Positions 18,443 to 26,324 of a stretch of DNA of 64,000 nucleotides are shown piece by piece. The notes under the pieces are model-generated. The model was not told the DNA's origin. It did not search any database and was given only the letters and a program-made list of their open reading frames with translations. Numbering within the stretch: the stretch's first letter is position 1; the number at the start of each line of letters is the position of its first letter. The stretch comes from a virus, in the IMG/VR virus record IMGVR_UViG_3300017971_000228, positions 34,107-98,106 of that record, one strand, 5' to 3'. Position numbers and translations under genes: made by a program.

Positions 18443-19939
18443 ATGGGAAGCAAGCTGGGGATCCACGTCAACGTTCCGGAAGATGAGAATCGGTACGTTG
18501 AGTTCTGCCGGGTAGCCAAACCTGCGGCTGTTCTACATCTGGACTTGGGCAACACGTCATTTCCAAGGCGAGTGAAGGAAGTTTCGCCCAACACGCTCAT
18601 CATCGGGCGGAAGTGGTTCGCGTCGCAACCGCTAGACAATCCAGAATCCCGAGCGGACCGTGCCGTTGGGGCAATGCTGGATTCAAGCTGTGGGCGTGAA
18701 GGGCTGATAGACGTCTGGGTAGTCTATAACGAGATTGGCCCCCACATCACCCATGACTACATGCGCTTTGACATGCGAGCCATGCAGCGACTTCATGAAG
18801 CCAATCAGAAGGGGGCTGTTGGTAACTGGAGCGTCGGAACCCCCGACATCTATGACTGGTACTCGGGGTGGTTCCACGAGACGCTACGAGTTGCTGATTA
18901 CCTTGCCATTCACGAGTACTGTGCCCCTGCGATGGATAGTCCCAGGGGGCTAGATGCTGCCAATCCAGGTGAGGGGTGGTTTACGTTGCGCTACCGCAAG
19001 ATGATGAGGGCCCTGCGGGAACAGAACCTGGGATTTTCAATCCCGCCACTGCTCATTACAGAGTGCGGCATTGATTCCGGCGCTGCTCATTGGGACCCTG
19101 GAGCGCAAGGGGGGTGGCGTTCCTTCGCTTCGCCGCAGGAGTACCTGCGCCAGCTGAAGTGGTACGATTCCTACTTGCAGGGTGACGACTACGTAGCCGG
19201 AGCCGCCACCATCTTCTGCTGTGGGACGCACGACCCCACCTGGGACAGCTTCGACGTTCAGGGCGAGATGCTGGATCTGCTGCAGAACTACTTGGTGGAA
19301 GAGCAACAGGGCGACGACATTATCATTCCGCATCCCGACTGGCTGATGGACTTGCGCCACATACTCCCCAGGCACGTCACCAAGACCTACAGTCGGCGCA
19401 GCCTGGCCAACGTCACCCAAGTCGTCATCCACCATTCTGCCGTCGCCCCAACCGTGGGGCCCTGGCAGATAGCGGAGTATCACGTCGGTGTCAAGGACTG
19501 GCCTGGGCATGGCTATCATGCTGACATCGCCATGGACGGACGCGTGTGGCAGTGCCAGGATTGGGAGACTTGGTCCTACCATGCTGGCGCCGTCAACCCA
19601 ACGTCCATCGGCATCTGCTTGCTGGGCAACTTCATGGGTGGTAGTGAACCTACGGACGCACAGATCGAGACCGCCCGCAAGCTCATCAGCCACCTGGAAC
19701 AAGTGGTAGGGCATGACCTGGAAGTCGTGGGGCATCGGGAAGTCATGGACAACCGCGATTGCCCTGGCGACTCATTCCTTGGTGGGTGGAAGCAGCGGTT
19801 GTTGGATGGGGTGGAACCTGAGCCCGACTGGGAGGAGATGTACCACGCAGTTCAAGAGCGGTACGAAGCAGAAGTCGCAGAGAGTGGCAGATTATCAACC
19901 TTGTTGGCAGATATCGAAGAGTTGGCGAAAGAGAGGTAG
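18443..19939 (+). CDS. Two-domain endolysin: glycoside-hydrolase-like plus zinc amidase
   Basis: 498 residues. Residues ~1-285 form a TIM-barrel-like hydrolase with two candidate catalytic acids, E97 (VVYNEIGP) and E207 (LLITECGID). Residues ~305-455 are an N-acetylmuramoyl-L-alanine amidase of the PGRP/amidase_2 type: VVIHHSAV (H330), GHGYHADIAMDGRVWQ, HREV (H431) and DCPGDSF (C440) are the expected zinc and catalytic positions. The C-terminal ~45 residues are a charged helix. It would cut peptidoglycan at two bond types during lysis. Followed by a holin. Confidence 0.8.
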   Translation: MGSKLGIHVNVPEDENRYVEFCRVAKPAAVLHLDLGNTSFPRRVKEVSPNTLIIGRKWFASQPLDNPESRADRAVGAMLDSSCGREGLIDVWVVYNEIGPHITHDYMRFDMRAMQRLHEANQKGAVGNWSVGTPDIYDWYSGWFHETLRVADYLAIHEYCAPAMDSPRGLDAANPGEGWFTLRYRKMMRALREQNLGFSIPPLLITECGIDSGAAHWDPGAQGGWRSFASPQEYLRQLKWYDSYLQGDDYVAGAATIFCCGTHDPTWDSFDVQGEMLDLLQNYLVEEQQGDDIIIPHPDWLMDLRHILPRHVTKTYSRRSLANVTQVVIHHSAVAPTVGPWQIAEYHVGVKDWPGHGYHADIAMDGRVWQCQDWETWSYHAGAVNPTSIGICLLGNFMGGSEPTDAQIETARKLISHLEQVVGHDLEVVGHREVMDNRDCPGDSFLGGWKQRLLDGVEPEPDWEEMYHAVQERYEAEVAESGRLSTLLADIEELAKER

Positions 19940-19945
19940 CTTAGA

Positions 19946-20284
19946 ATGGATCTATTGCAGGCGTTCGCACAGGATCCGAGGGTTCGCACACTAGGGGGGC
20001 TGATTGTCCTGGATGTGGTGCTGGGCATTGCGGCCGCCCTCAGAACAGGTGAGTTTGACTGGCAGGAAGTGGGGCGGTTCTACACGTCCATGGTGCTTCC
20101 CATGATCCTGGGGTTCGCAGCGGTGTGGTTCGTGACCCCCTATCTGGTAGCGGACCTTCTCGGGCAGTACAGTGAAGTTCTGGGCCAGGCATTGGTGCTC
20201 TTGGCCTGGGGTACGTTAGTGGCACAGTTGGTGGCTTCTATCTTAGCTCACGTCAAGGAACTATGGGGCGCGGTTCCCGAGTGA
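19946..20284 (+). CDS. Holin
   Basis: 112 residues with three hydrophobic segments (about 17-33, 46-64 and 78-98) and a short charged tail. The segment GLIVLDVVLGIAAALRTGEFDW is typical of phage holins that control timing of endolysin release. It lies 6 bases after the endolysin stop and ends the rightward late operon. Confidence 0.75.
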   Translation: MDLLQAFAQDPRVRTLGGLIVLDVVLGIAAALRTGEFDWQEVGRFYTSMVLPMILGFAAVWFVTPYLVADLLGQYSEVLGQALVLLAWGTLVAQLVASILAHVKELWGAVPE

Positions 20285-20305
20285 GCTAGTTTCTCCCTTC
20301 TTGGC

Positions 20306-20376
20306 GGGAACGCATCGGAAACCCAGGTAAGGGTCAACTCCTTCGCCCGGAGAGTCCTGCTATTCGGTGCGTTCCC
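20306..20376 (+). terminator. Large structured inverted repeat at the convergent junction
   Basis: GGGAACGCA (20306-20314) pairs perfectly with TGCGTTCCC (20368-20376). Inside are two smaller stems, ACCC/GGGT and CTCC/GGAG, giving a three-way-junction fold. The element lies between the holin stop and the 3' end of the minus-strand recombinase, so it can terminate from both sides. It is more elaborate than a simple terminator and could also be a small structured RNA or part of an attachment region. Confidence 0.5.
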
Positions 20377-20431
20377 GTTCCCCTGGACTTTTGGAATCTA
20401 AAAGTATGTCCTATGTGTATGAAGAGATCTT

Positions 20432-20453
20432 GAGCCGTCCTTCGGGGCGGTTC
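20432..20453 (+). terminator. UUCG tetraloop hairpin
   Basis: GAGCCGTCC pairs with GGGCGGTTC across a TTCG tetraloop (two G-T wobbles). It lies 50 bases downstream of the recombinase 3' end in the minus-strand direction. There is no clear T-tract on either side, so terminator function is likely but not certain. Confidence 0.5.
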
Positions 20454-20503
20454 TTGCATCTAGGGGATGGGTACTATGGAGATGACGCATGCAGATGAAT
20501 ACC

Positions 20504-22030
20504 CTACATAGCACCCGCAAGCCAGAGACCGGTAACTTCGTCGTCTTCGATGAGGATGGCGCGTAGGACGCTGGTGAGGTTGGCGCGGAGGGCCTGCCGT
20601 TCCTGGGGGGTGAGATTATCATTCGCCAGCAGGCTGATGTGTTGGGGCAGTTCGTGGATGAGCAGATCGCGCAGCTCGTCACGTTCTCGGACTCGCTGCC
20701 GTTCTGCGTCAATCCTGGCAAGTTCCTGAGTGTTCTTGTCCAAGCGGGCCTTGAGGGCCCTGGCCCGTTCGGTGAAATCGGGAAGGGTGATGACACCGGA
20801 TTCATAGGCTTCCCAGACACGACGCTGGCGCAGTTGGGTGTCATCCCGGTCAGCCAGTAATCGCCGTTCTTCCATCTCCCAGCCCTGGTCATCGGGGGCT
20901 TCCATCTGCCCCAAGAGTTCATCCAGTATGCGGGGGTTTCGGGCCAGCCTGATGAAGTAGTCCACCACCTTCTGGTGAATGACGTGGGTTCGCATGGAAT
21001 GGATACGCCAGTCTCGGGTAACGCTTCGACACCGATAGTACCGTCCGCCCCATTCTCGCTGATTGCCGGTGAAGAACCTATCATGGTGGACGCAGTAGAG
21101 TAGTTGGCTAAGTAAGAACGGTGCATTGCGGGAACGGGGGTGGTCCCCATCACGGCGACGCTGTTCGGCCTGTACTCTGTCCCACATGGATGGATCATAC
21201 AGTCCCTCAAAGGTGGCTTCGGCCAGTATGCAGTCTTCCCAGGGGAAGACGACGGCCGTCCGTTTTCCATTCCGCCTGATGTAGCGCCGCCGGCCGTAGG
21301 CTACCATCCCATAGTAGGCGGGCTGGTTCAGGATCCGATTGATGAGATCCTTGCCCCACTTTCCGCCTCGGGACGTGGCCAGACCGAGGCTGTTAGCTTC
21401 TTCGATGATCCACTTCTTGGTGACGCCACGAAGGAAGCTGTCTATCACGAAGCGGACGGTACGTTCGGCCTCGGGATCGACGAATTGGACGCGGGGCTTG
21501 CCCGAACCGTCCGACACGTAGGCGAACCCGAAGGGCAATCGAGATGGGGGAGAGCCGCGGCGCACCCTGGCCTTCATGCCCATCTCCCGACGCTGCTTGA
21601 GACGCAGGACTTCAGCCTCGGAGTAGCCAGACTCAATAGCCTCTCCCCAGACGTCCGCCTCCGTCCGTTCGTCGGTATTCGAGGGGGGCATGGTACGGGA
21701 GTATACCCTGACACCGTGATCCTGCAAATAGTCGGCGACGGCCCGATTGAGGCGGCGAGTACGGGCCAGTCTATCGCGGGACTTGACGATGATCCACTGG
21801 ATGTTGCCTGACGTGGCATGTTCCTGCAACGTGCGGTAGGCGGCGAGGTTCTTGACAGCATCGGCCATGCGATGATAGGATCGGGATTCGCCGGGGACGG
21901 TGATGTCCGCCACCAGTTCCCAGTCCAACGCTTCAGCCAGCGCATGGTTCAACCGATGCTGGTCATTGAGGGATTCCTTCTCAGCCTGGGGTTTGGAGGA
22001 TACGGCAGCCCAGGAGATGGCTCGGGTCAT
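20504..22030 (-). CDS. Large serine recombinase (integrase)
   Basis: 508 residues. The catalytic domain starts WAAVSSKPQAEKESLNDQ with the likely nucleophile S11; the DRLAR motif supplies R87 and R90. A recombinase domain follows (FLRGVTKKWIIEEANSLGL, INRILNQPAYYG), then a zinc-ribbon (LLYCVHHDRF...YYRCRS) and a C-terminal coiled-coil region. This is the layout of phage integrases that join attP and attB. Oddity: the arginine two residues before the catalytic serine in resolvases (Y-x-R-V-S) is alanine here. The gene overlaps its upstream neighbour by 4 bases and points toward the holin. Confidence 0.9.
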   Translation of the reverse strand: MTRAISWAAVSSKPQAEKESLNDQHRLNHALAEALDWELVADITVPGESRSYHRMADAVKNLAAYRTLQEHATSGNIQWIIVKSRDRLARTRRLNRAVADYLQDHGVRVYSRTMPPSNTDERTEADVWGEAIESGYSEAEVLRLKQRREMGMKARVRRGSPPSRLPFGFAYVSDGSGKPRVQFVDPEAERTVRFVIDSFLRGVTKKWIIEEANSLGLATSRGGKWGKDLINRILNQPAYYGMVAYGRRRYIRRNGKRTAVVFPWEDCILAEATFEGLYDPSMWDRVQAEQRRRDGDHPRSRNAPFLLSQLLYCVHHDRFFTGNQREWGGRYYRCRSVTRDWRIHSMRTHVIHQKVVDYFIRLARNPRILDELLGQMEAPDDQGWEMEERRLLADRDDTQLRQRRVWEAYESGVITLPDFTERARALKARLDKNTQELARIDAERQRVRERDELRDLLIHELPQHISLLANDNLTPQERQALRANLTSVLRAILIEDDEVTGLWLAGAM

Positions 22031-22473
22031 GTTTCCGATTCTGGCAGGGCTTCTCGTATGTTGATGCCGTATAGCAGCATGGCCAAGCCCACAAAGGCCG
22101 CGCCGTAGGTAATGGTGCGTTCAATTCCCCAGGCGATCTGCAAGTAGACTACACTACAGAGCATGACTGCCACGCCGATGCCGCCCACGATCCTGCCGGT
22201 CAGCGAGACGGGGCCCTTCGGCTTGTTACGCTGAGTAGAGAACGTGGGGGTGACTTCGCTCTGACAGTAGGGGCACTTGGTGGCTGCGGGGTCCACGGTC
22301 TTCTTGCAGTAGGGACAGGGGTTGCCAGCTTCACCGACACAAAGTGCTATGATGAGGGCCAGGGGGCCCAGCAGGGCGCCGACGATGAACCACGCCAGGG
22401 CGCTACGTCGTTTGTTGCCGGCGACTATGGAGCACACAAAAGCGGAACCTAGCCAGATCAGCAGCCATGCCAT
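22027..22473 (-). CDS. Zinc-ribbon membrane protein
   Basis: 148 residues from the ATG at 22473, chosen for GAAGGGAG seven bases upstream. Two N-terminal membrane segments (WLLIWLGSAFVCSIVAG, ALAWFIVGALLGPLALIIALCVG) are followed by a zinc ribbon with two CPYC knuckles, then two more membrane segments. The stop overlaps the recombinase ATG, so the two are translationally coupled. In a prophage immunity operon such a protein could act in superinfection exclusion; that is a guess from position. Confidence 0.65.
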   Translation of the reverse strand: MAWLLIWLGSAFVCSIVAGNKRRSALAWFIVGALLGPLALIIALCVGEAGNPCPYCKKTVDPAATKCPYCQSEVTPTFSTQRNKPKGPVSLTGRIVGGIGVAVMLCSVVYLQIAWGIERTITYGAAFVGLAMLLYGINIREALPESET

Positions 22474-22496
22474 CGCCCATCTCCCTTCAGCGATTA

Positions 22497-22718
22497 TCAT
22501 TCCAGCCGTCGGATATTTCCTAGCTGATCAATCTCGAACCAGATGCGTATGGGAACATTTAGCCAGTGTGCAAGGAAGAGTTGGGAGGGTGGTGTCAAAC
22601 GCTTCACAAACCAACCGAAGAGGTATTCGTTGATGCCGTTGGGGAGGTGCCTACTCGGCCTTGCAGGTACGCCCATCACAATACGCAGTACAGGCTTCGT
22701 GGCATCCAGGTGGGCCAC
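22497..22718 (-). CDS. Doubtful small gene in the immunity operon
   Basis: 73 residues if read from GTG 22718. The C-terminal part (NEYLFGWFVKRLTPPSQLFLAHWL, then IRIWFEIDQLGNIRRLE) has the look of a real protein, and the operon is otherwise contiguous. No SD precedes any candidate start and it overlaps the next ORF by 68 bases. Confidence 0.3.
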   Translation of the reverse strand: MAHLDATKPVLRIVMGVPARPSRHLPNGINEYLFGWFVKRLTPPSQLFLAHWLNVPIRIWFEIDQLGNIRRLE

Positions 22719-22860
22719 AACATGAAGAACACTGCACCATGATTCTCCCGAGAAGTTGCTGCTGGCACGGTCTCAGCGACCGGATAATCTTCACAAATAA
22801 GTCCTCTAACTCATCATGCGGGAATGCGTGTGGGTGAGTGCGGGTGTCTGGTCGCGGCAT
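22651..22860 (-). CDS. Small cysteine-rich protein
   Basis: 69 residues with eight cysteines packed into the C-terminal 27 residues (MVQCSSCCGPPGCHEACTAY and following), suggesting metal binding. A moderate SD (AGGATG) is present. It lies between the repressor and the zinc-ribbon membrane gene on the same strand. Function unknown. Confidence 0.4.
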   Translation of the reverse strand: MPRPDTRTHPHAFPHDELEDLFVKIIRSLRPCQQQLLGRIMVQCSSCCGPPGCHEACTAYCDGRTCKAE

Positions 22861-22934
22861 TGGGTAGACATCCTATTGAGTTCTGTGCTGACTTTGGACG
22901 CCAGCGTAATGTGTCGGAGGTCGCTATCGTGGCC

Positions 22935-23357
22935 TCACTCCTCTAGGTCTTGACCCTGTGTGGTCGGTGGCCCTTCGTCATCTCCGATGATGCGTGGGTG
23001 TCGGGTACGCTGCTGGTGCTGCTGCAGGAATTGCACCATGTTCAGGATCGTGCGTTGTTCATCTTCTGGGAACTTACGAAAGTCATCCAGCAATTGCCAT
23101 TCGAGTTCGGTTCGGGGGGTGGAGGTTTGGTCGGCAAGCCAGTGCTGATCACTGAGACCGAGGAGATAGTCGGTAGTAGTATTCAGAGCTTCTGCAATCT
23201 TGCCCAGAGTTATTGCTGAAGCATTGGGCCGTTCGCCACTGAGCATGCGATAGATATGACCAACGCTTACACCCGAGCGATAGGACACCTGCCCCGGTGT
23301 AAAGTCCAGTGCCTCCATGCGTTCTCTGATTCTGTCGGTACGGATTCGTTCTGCCAT
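22935..23357 (-). CDS. CI-like XRE-family repressor
   Basis: 140 residues starting at 23357. An N-terminal HTH_3 domain covers residues ~5-60 (RIRERMEALDFTPGQVSYRSG, VGHIYRMLSGER, ALNTTTDYLLGLSD). The C-terminal part is a helical, acidic dimerisation-like tail; no LexA/S24 peptidase domain is visible, so induction would not be by standard RecA-triggered self-cleavage. The longer frame upstream would cross the promoter. The -10 box sits directly before the ATG, so the mRNA is probably leaderless, as for lambda cI from PRM. Confidence 0.85.
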   Translation of the reverse strand: MAERIRTDRIRERMEALDFTPGQVSYRSGVSVGHIYRMLSGERPNASAITLGKIAEALNTTTDYLLGLSDQHWLADQTSTPRTELEWQLLDDFRKFPEDEQRTILNMVQFLQQHQQRTRHPRIIGDDEGPPTTQGQDLEE

Positions 23358-23363
23358 GCGCCT

Positions 23364-23369
23364 ATTATA
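23364..23369 (-). promoter_or_regulatory. Leftward repressor promoter (-10 box)
   Basis: Read on the minus strand the sequence is TGCTATAAT, an extended -10 with a perfect TATAAT. No good -35 is present at 17 bases. Only 6 bases separate it from the repressor ATG, so transcription should begin at or next to the start codon. The weak -35 and extended -10 suggest activation or weak basal activity. Confidence 0.65.
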
Positions 23370-23386
23370 GCATATTCCGAAGGCAA

Positions 23387-23438
23387 TTTGACCGTTTGGC
23401 GAAAGTCGTGGCAAATTGGATTTGACAAGTGGCCAAAA
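23387..23438. promoter_or_regulatory. Candidate repressor operators
   Basis: Three related sites lie between the divergent promoters: TTTGACCGTTTGGCGAAA (23387-23404), GTGGCAAATTGG (23408-23419) and TTTGACAAGTGGCCAAAA (23421-23438). They share TGGC followed by AAA, and two share TTTGAC. The last overlaps the rightward -35 box. Three sites between cI- and cro-like genes match lambda-type OR architecture. Confidence 0.5.
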
Positions 23439-23450
23439 GTATGCTATAAT
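23422..23450 (+). promoter_or_regulatory. Rightward early promoter, perfect sigma-70 consensus
   Basis: TTGACA (23422-23427), a 17-base spacer and TATAAT (23445-23450), all perfect matches. It drives the Cro-like gene and probably the early operon. The -35 lies inside a candidate operator, so the repressor should block it. Confidence 0.9.
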
Positions 23451-23482
23451 AGTAGCCAGGTGACAACAACGGAGGGAGGATA

Positions 23483-23719
23483 GTGAACAAGCTATTGGAG
23501 GCACTGGAGCAGAAGCGCGGAGATACGTCGATAGTGGAGTTTGCTGAAGGACTCGGTATGCACTTCAGTTCATACTACCGACTTCTCAGGGGTGAGCGCG
23601 GGATAGGTGCGGATCTGGAACGACGGATCATGCGCCGGTATCCCGAACTCACCCTTGTTTTTTTGCAGCAATTTTCGCCAAGTGAGCACCAAGAAGTGCC
23701 AACTGAGCACCAGGAATAG
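23483..23719 (+). CDS. Cro-like HTH regulator
   Basis: 78 residues from GTG 23483 with a strong SD (GGAGGGAGG). The small HTH domain is visible as FAEGLGMHFSSYYRLLRGER, and the tail ends in a short SEHQEVPTEHQE repeat. It is the first gene behind the consensus rightward promoter and is divergent from the CI-like gene, so Cro function is the natural inference. Confidence 0.7.
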   Translation: MNKLLEALEQKRGDTSIVEFAEGLGMHFSSYYRLLRGERGIGADLERRIMRRYPELTLVFLQQFSPSEHQEVPTEHQE

Positions 23720-23823
23720 CGTCTAGCAGGCCGTAGGATCAATTCTAAGCATCGGTGGGCGTGTTTCAGGGCGATTAGGACTTCCGATACCTCAAACAGC
23801 TAGAGAGCGTCTAGGGGGCTTAG

Positions 23824-24231
23824 ATGGTTACGATGACAGAAAAGATCAGCCAAGAGTTCGCAGGTAGGACACGGCAAGACGGCCCCGAGTTCCGCCCCAC
23901 GTTCTCCAGGACCAACGGAAGTCTGATCTTCCAGTCACCCCGACGCGGCATCCTCAAGGGGTGGCTCGGGTGGGTGAAGATCCACCTGCCCATGTTCGCT
24001 TACGATCTGGAACGCCAATGGTGGGAAGCACCCCTGGGCGAAACGTCCTACGCCAAGGCAGTCTGGGCGGCGCATCGCCTACACGGCAAGGTGAATTGGA
24101 GTGAGGGGATTCGGGAGTGGGCTGAGTCTCAGGGGCTAGAGACAGACGAATGGCGGGTCACCAAGCAGGAACGAGATGATGCGCTTCCCGCTTATGTGGA
24201 TCGACCAAGCCGAATGAGTATGTTCAAATGA
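23824..24231 (+). CDS. Hypothetical early protein
   Basis: 135 residues. Tryptophan-rich (WLGWVKIHLPMF, ERQWWEAPLG, EGIREWAESQG) with a basic C-terminus. It starts the early gene series after a 104-base gap that shows only a repeated GCGTCTAG and no clear promoter. The stop overlaps the next ATG. No family recognised. Confidence 0.55.
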   Translation: MVTMTEKISQEFAGRTRQDGPEFRPTFSRTNGSLIFQSPRRGILKGWLGWVKIHLPMFAYDLERQWWEAPLGETSYAKAVWAAHRLHGKVNWSEGIREWAESQGLETDEWRVTKQERDDALPAYVDRPSRMSMFK

Positions 24232-24431
24232 CGATCCGAAGATACCCCGATCCCGAACGATATCCCTACAACTGTACTCTCTGTAAGTTCTACGTGCCGA
24301 CAGGCAAGCGGATGTGGGCCTGTGGGCATCTGAGGGGCTACGCGGGGTGCAAGGGGCAGAATGAATGGATAGCAAAGTCGGTCGAAGAGCGTCGTACCAC
24401 CAAGGCGCCCAGATTTGCGAAGGAGGAATGA
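24228..24431 (+). CDS. Small four-cysteine (zinc-type) protein
   Basis: 67 residues. CTLCKFYVP followed by WACGHLRGYAGCKG gives four cysteines and a histidine arranged like a small zinc finger. ATGA overlaps couple it to both neighbours. Confidence 0.5.
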   Translation: MTIRRYPDPERYPYNCTLCKFYVPTGKRMWACGHLRGYAGCKGQNEWIAKSVEERRTTKAPRFAKEE

Positions 24432-24514
24432 TGGCAGATCCGATGGCGATAGCGTGGGGCATCTTTGCGGTAGTAGCGATCGTGCTGGCCTTTGCGCCAA
24501 GGAAGACCCAGTGA
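24428..24514 (+). CDS. 28-residue single-pass membrane peptide
   Basis: SD AGGAGG is immediately upstream and the ATG overlaps the preceding stop. The sequence is a single hydrophobic helix (IAWGIFAVVAIVLAFAP) with a basic tail. One of about fifteen such membrane micropeptides in the window. Confidence 0.5.
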   Translation: MMADPMAIAWGIFAVVAIVLAFAPRKTQ

Positions 24515-24720
24515 TCCCCGAAGACGCGATTATCATTCGATACGGAGAAGTCCCCAGCATGAAGGCATCCCAGCGGTTTGCCAGCATGCTGAAGGGGATC
24601 ATCGAGATAGGGAGGCAACATGAACGCATACATGCCATTGTTCCTGCTGGTGCTGGCCGTGCCGCTGGCGATGCTGATGGACTTGGCGCAGCGGATACTC
24701 GGGTGAGGGAGGCCGCGTGA
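24511..24720 (+). CDS. Small hypothetical protein with polar motif in its start region
   Basis: 69 residues from GTG 24511, which overlaps the previous stop (GTGA); its own stop overlaps the next GTG. The N-terminus encodes AIIIRYGEVPSMKASQRF across a copy of GATTATCATTC. The C-terminal third overlaps a membrane peptide in another frame and looks less protein-like, so the end of this gene is uncertain. Confidence 0.4.
   Translation: MIPEDAIIIRYGEVPSMKASQRFASMLKGIIEIGRQHERIHAIVPAGAGRAAGDADGLGAADTRVREAA
24620..24706 (+). CDS. 28-residue membrane peptide (overlapping frame)
   Basis: ATG with SD GGGAGG. It encodes MNAYMPLFLLVLAVPLAMLM followed by a short polar tail, a clear membrane helix. It lies wholly inside the neighbouring frame, so at most one of the two C-terminal readings may matter. 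Confidence 0.4.
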   Translation: MNAYMPLFLLVLAVPLAMLMDLAQRILG

Positions 24721-24989
24721 AGTTCTACCCCGATGCTGACTACTACTGTGGGGCTTGCGAAGCGGTCCGGTCCGGATGGGAGGACCCCCGACTGTGGGAC
24801 ATGCGATCCTACGGCGGGGGGCTGTATGTCATGGCCAACTGCCCGCACTGTCATAGTTCTAGGCTGATTGTAGAGCTGGAACGCAGACAGATGCTGGCCA
24901 GGAGTTTGGAAGGAGACCCCGATGAAAGTCATCGCCATCAACGCCTACACGCAGGACTATCCCCGAATCATCTTTTGTCGTCCGCATAG
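24717..24989 (+). CDS. Zinc-ribbon-like small protein
   Basis: 90 residues from GTG 24717 (SD GGGAGG). CGACEAV near the N-terminus and CPHCHSS near residue 42 form a four-cysteine ribbon. The C-terminal ~20 residues overlap the next gene and may be unstructured. Confidence 0.5.
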   Translation: MKFYPDADYYCGACEAVRSGWEDPRLWDMRSYGGGLYVMANCPHCHSSRLIVELERRQMLARSLEGDPDESHRHQRLHAGLSPNHLLSSA

Positions 24990-25104
24990 AAATCGCTGCT
25001 ACGTTCTTACCCAGAAGCGGGCGCAGACGCTGATCCCGATTATCAATGACAGTGGCTCACGCCGCATTCATCATGATGGGTGGGCGTGGGTAAGGGGGGC
25101 GTGA
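24922..25104 (+). CDS. Small hypothetical protein
   Basis: 60 residues with a good SD (GGAAGGAG) inside the previous gene. Basic (RPHRNRCYVLTQKRAQ). Its TGA overlaps the next ATG. A copy of GATTATCAATG lies in its coding frame at 25038. No family recognised. Confidence 0.5.
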   Translation: MKVIAINAYTQDYPRIIFCRPHRNRCYVLTQKRAQTLIPIINDSGSRRIHHDGWAWVRGA

Positions 25105-25469
25105 TGGATATTGTGAACGAATATCTACAGGAAACTCGGAAGAGCATGGAGGGCTTGCCCCGCGGGCTTCGGGAGATGCTGGATATTAGGCCCAAGATCA
25201 TCTGTGCTGATGGGTTTACCGTGTCAGTGCAAGCAAGCCTAACGCACTACTGTAGCCCTAGAGACAACTATGGGCCCTACAGTGAAGTAGAGCTGGGGTT
25301 CCCGTCGCAGGAAGAACCCGACATCATGGATTGGGCTGAAGATCCCGATGCTCCTACAGGCACAGTCTACGGGTATGTTCCCGTGACTGTAGTCGCAGCA
25401 GTCATTGACAAGCATGGTGGGATTGATCGCAATGCGACGCTGCGTGGTGGTGCGAAGGGGGGCACGTGA
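25104..25469 (+). CDS. Hypothetical early protein
   Basis: 121 residues starting at ATG 25104 after AAGGGGGGCG. Mixed alpha/beta, with a conserved-looking stretch VELGFPSQEEPDIMDW and GTVYGYVPVTVVAAVIDKHGG. The last feature resembles a small beta domain common in phage proteins. Function unknown. Confidence 0.5.
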   Translation: MDIVNEYLQETRKSMEGLPRGLREMLDIRPKIICADGFTVSVQASLTHYCSPRDNYGPYSEVELGFPSQEEPDIMDWAEDPDAPTGTVYGYVPVTVVAAVIDKHGGIDRNATLRGGAKGGT

Positions 25470-25470
25470 G

Positions 25471-25575
25471 ATGTTCCGCTACTGTGAGCACTGCAAGGCA
25501 ATGACCGTCCACCACCAGAAGCATGGTGAATGGGTATGTGGGAAGTGCGGTGAGAAGTACGGAAGGAGTGAATGA
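25471..25575 (+). CDS. 34-residue zinc-ribbon peptide
   Basis: ATG directly after the previous stop. MFRYCEHCKAM and WVCGKCGEKY give a complete CxxC...CxxC ribbon in only 34 residues. The stop overlaps the start of the Rad52-like gene, suggesting coupled translation. Confidence 0.55.
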   Translation: MFRYCEHCKAMTVHHQKHGEWVCGKCGEKYGRSE

Positions 25576-26306
25576 TGAACCAGGAACAGCTAGAACGCCT
25601 GAAGTCTCCGTTCCCAGCTGAGGAAGTCCAGTGGCGGGCAGGTGCCACCAACAAGGATGATACCAAGGCTCTGGCCCTGGCCTACATTGACGCTCGTGCG
25701 GTAATGGAGCGACTGGATGAAGTAGTAGGGCCCATGAACTGGACCGACACCTATGATGAGTGGAAGGGTGGTGCAGTCAAGGCTGGCATCGGCATCCGCA
25801 ATGAAGAGGGCTGGGTGTGGAAGTACGACGGGGCGGATGATTCGGACTTTGAAGCTACGAAGGGTGGGTTCTCTGATGCCTTCAAGCGTGCGGCCGTCAA
25901 GTGGGGCATCGGACGCTATCTCTACCAGCTTCCAGCAGTTTGGGTTCCGTGCCAGAAGTACGGCAAGACCGTCAGATTATCAACCACACCAGCACTGCCC
26001 AAGTGGGCCCTGCCCGACGGCGATACTTCATCCCCAAGATCCGAACCACAACCAGAACCTACCGAGGAACCAACAGCTGAAGAACCCACGACTGGGAAAC
26101 CAAAGCCCTGGGTGGTCAACAATAGTACCCGTGGGCGCTTCTGGGGATGGGCCAAGAAGGCTGGCTTGTCCCACGATGACGTTCACACCGCCCTTGGCAT
26201 AGACAGCCTCATGGACTGCGATCTGGACTATGGCGAGGCCCAGAAGGAAGCCCTACGCTGGCGGGACCAGCAGAAGCAAGCGGAACCCGAAGCTCTACCA
26301 CTCTAA
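25572..26306 (+). CDS. Rad52/DdrA-like single-strand annealing protein
   Basis: 244 residues; SD GGAAGGAG. Residues ~1-135 carry the Rad52-family fold, including AYIDARAVMERLDEVVGPMNW and the signature GGFSDAFKRAAVKWGIGRYLY (about 98-118). A P/E/T-rich linker (about 145-180) joins a small C-terminal helical domain. The protein would anneal complementary single strands during phage recombination. No partner exonuclease is adjacent. Confidence 0.85.
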   Translation: MMNQEQLERLKSPFPAEEVQWRAGATNKDDTKALALAYIDARAVMERLDEVVGPMNWTDTYDEWKGGAVKAGIGIRNEEGWVWKYDGADDSDFEATKGGFSDAFKRAAVKWGIGRYLYQLPAVWVPCQKYGKTVRLSTTPALPKWALPDGDTSSPRSEPQPEPTEEPTAEEPTTGKPKPWVVNNSTRGRFWGWAKKAGLSHDDVHTALGIDSLMDCDLDYGEAQKEALRWRDQQKQAEPEALPL

Positions 26307-26324
26307 GTTCTGTGGGAGGATGCC

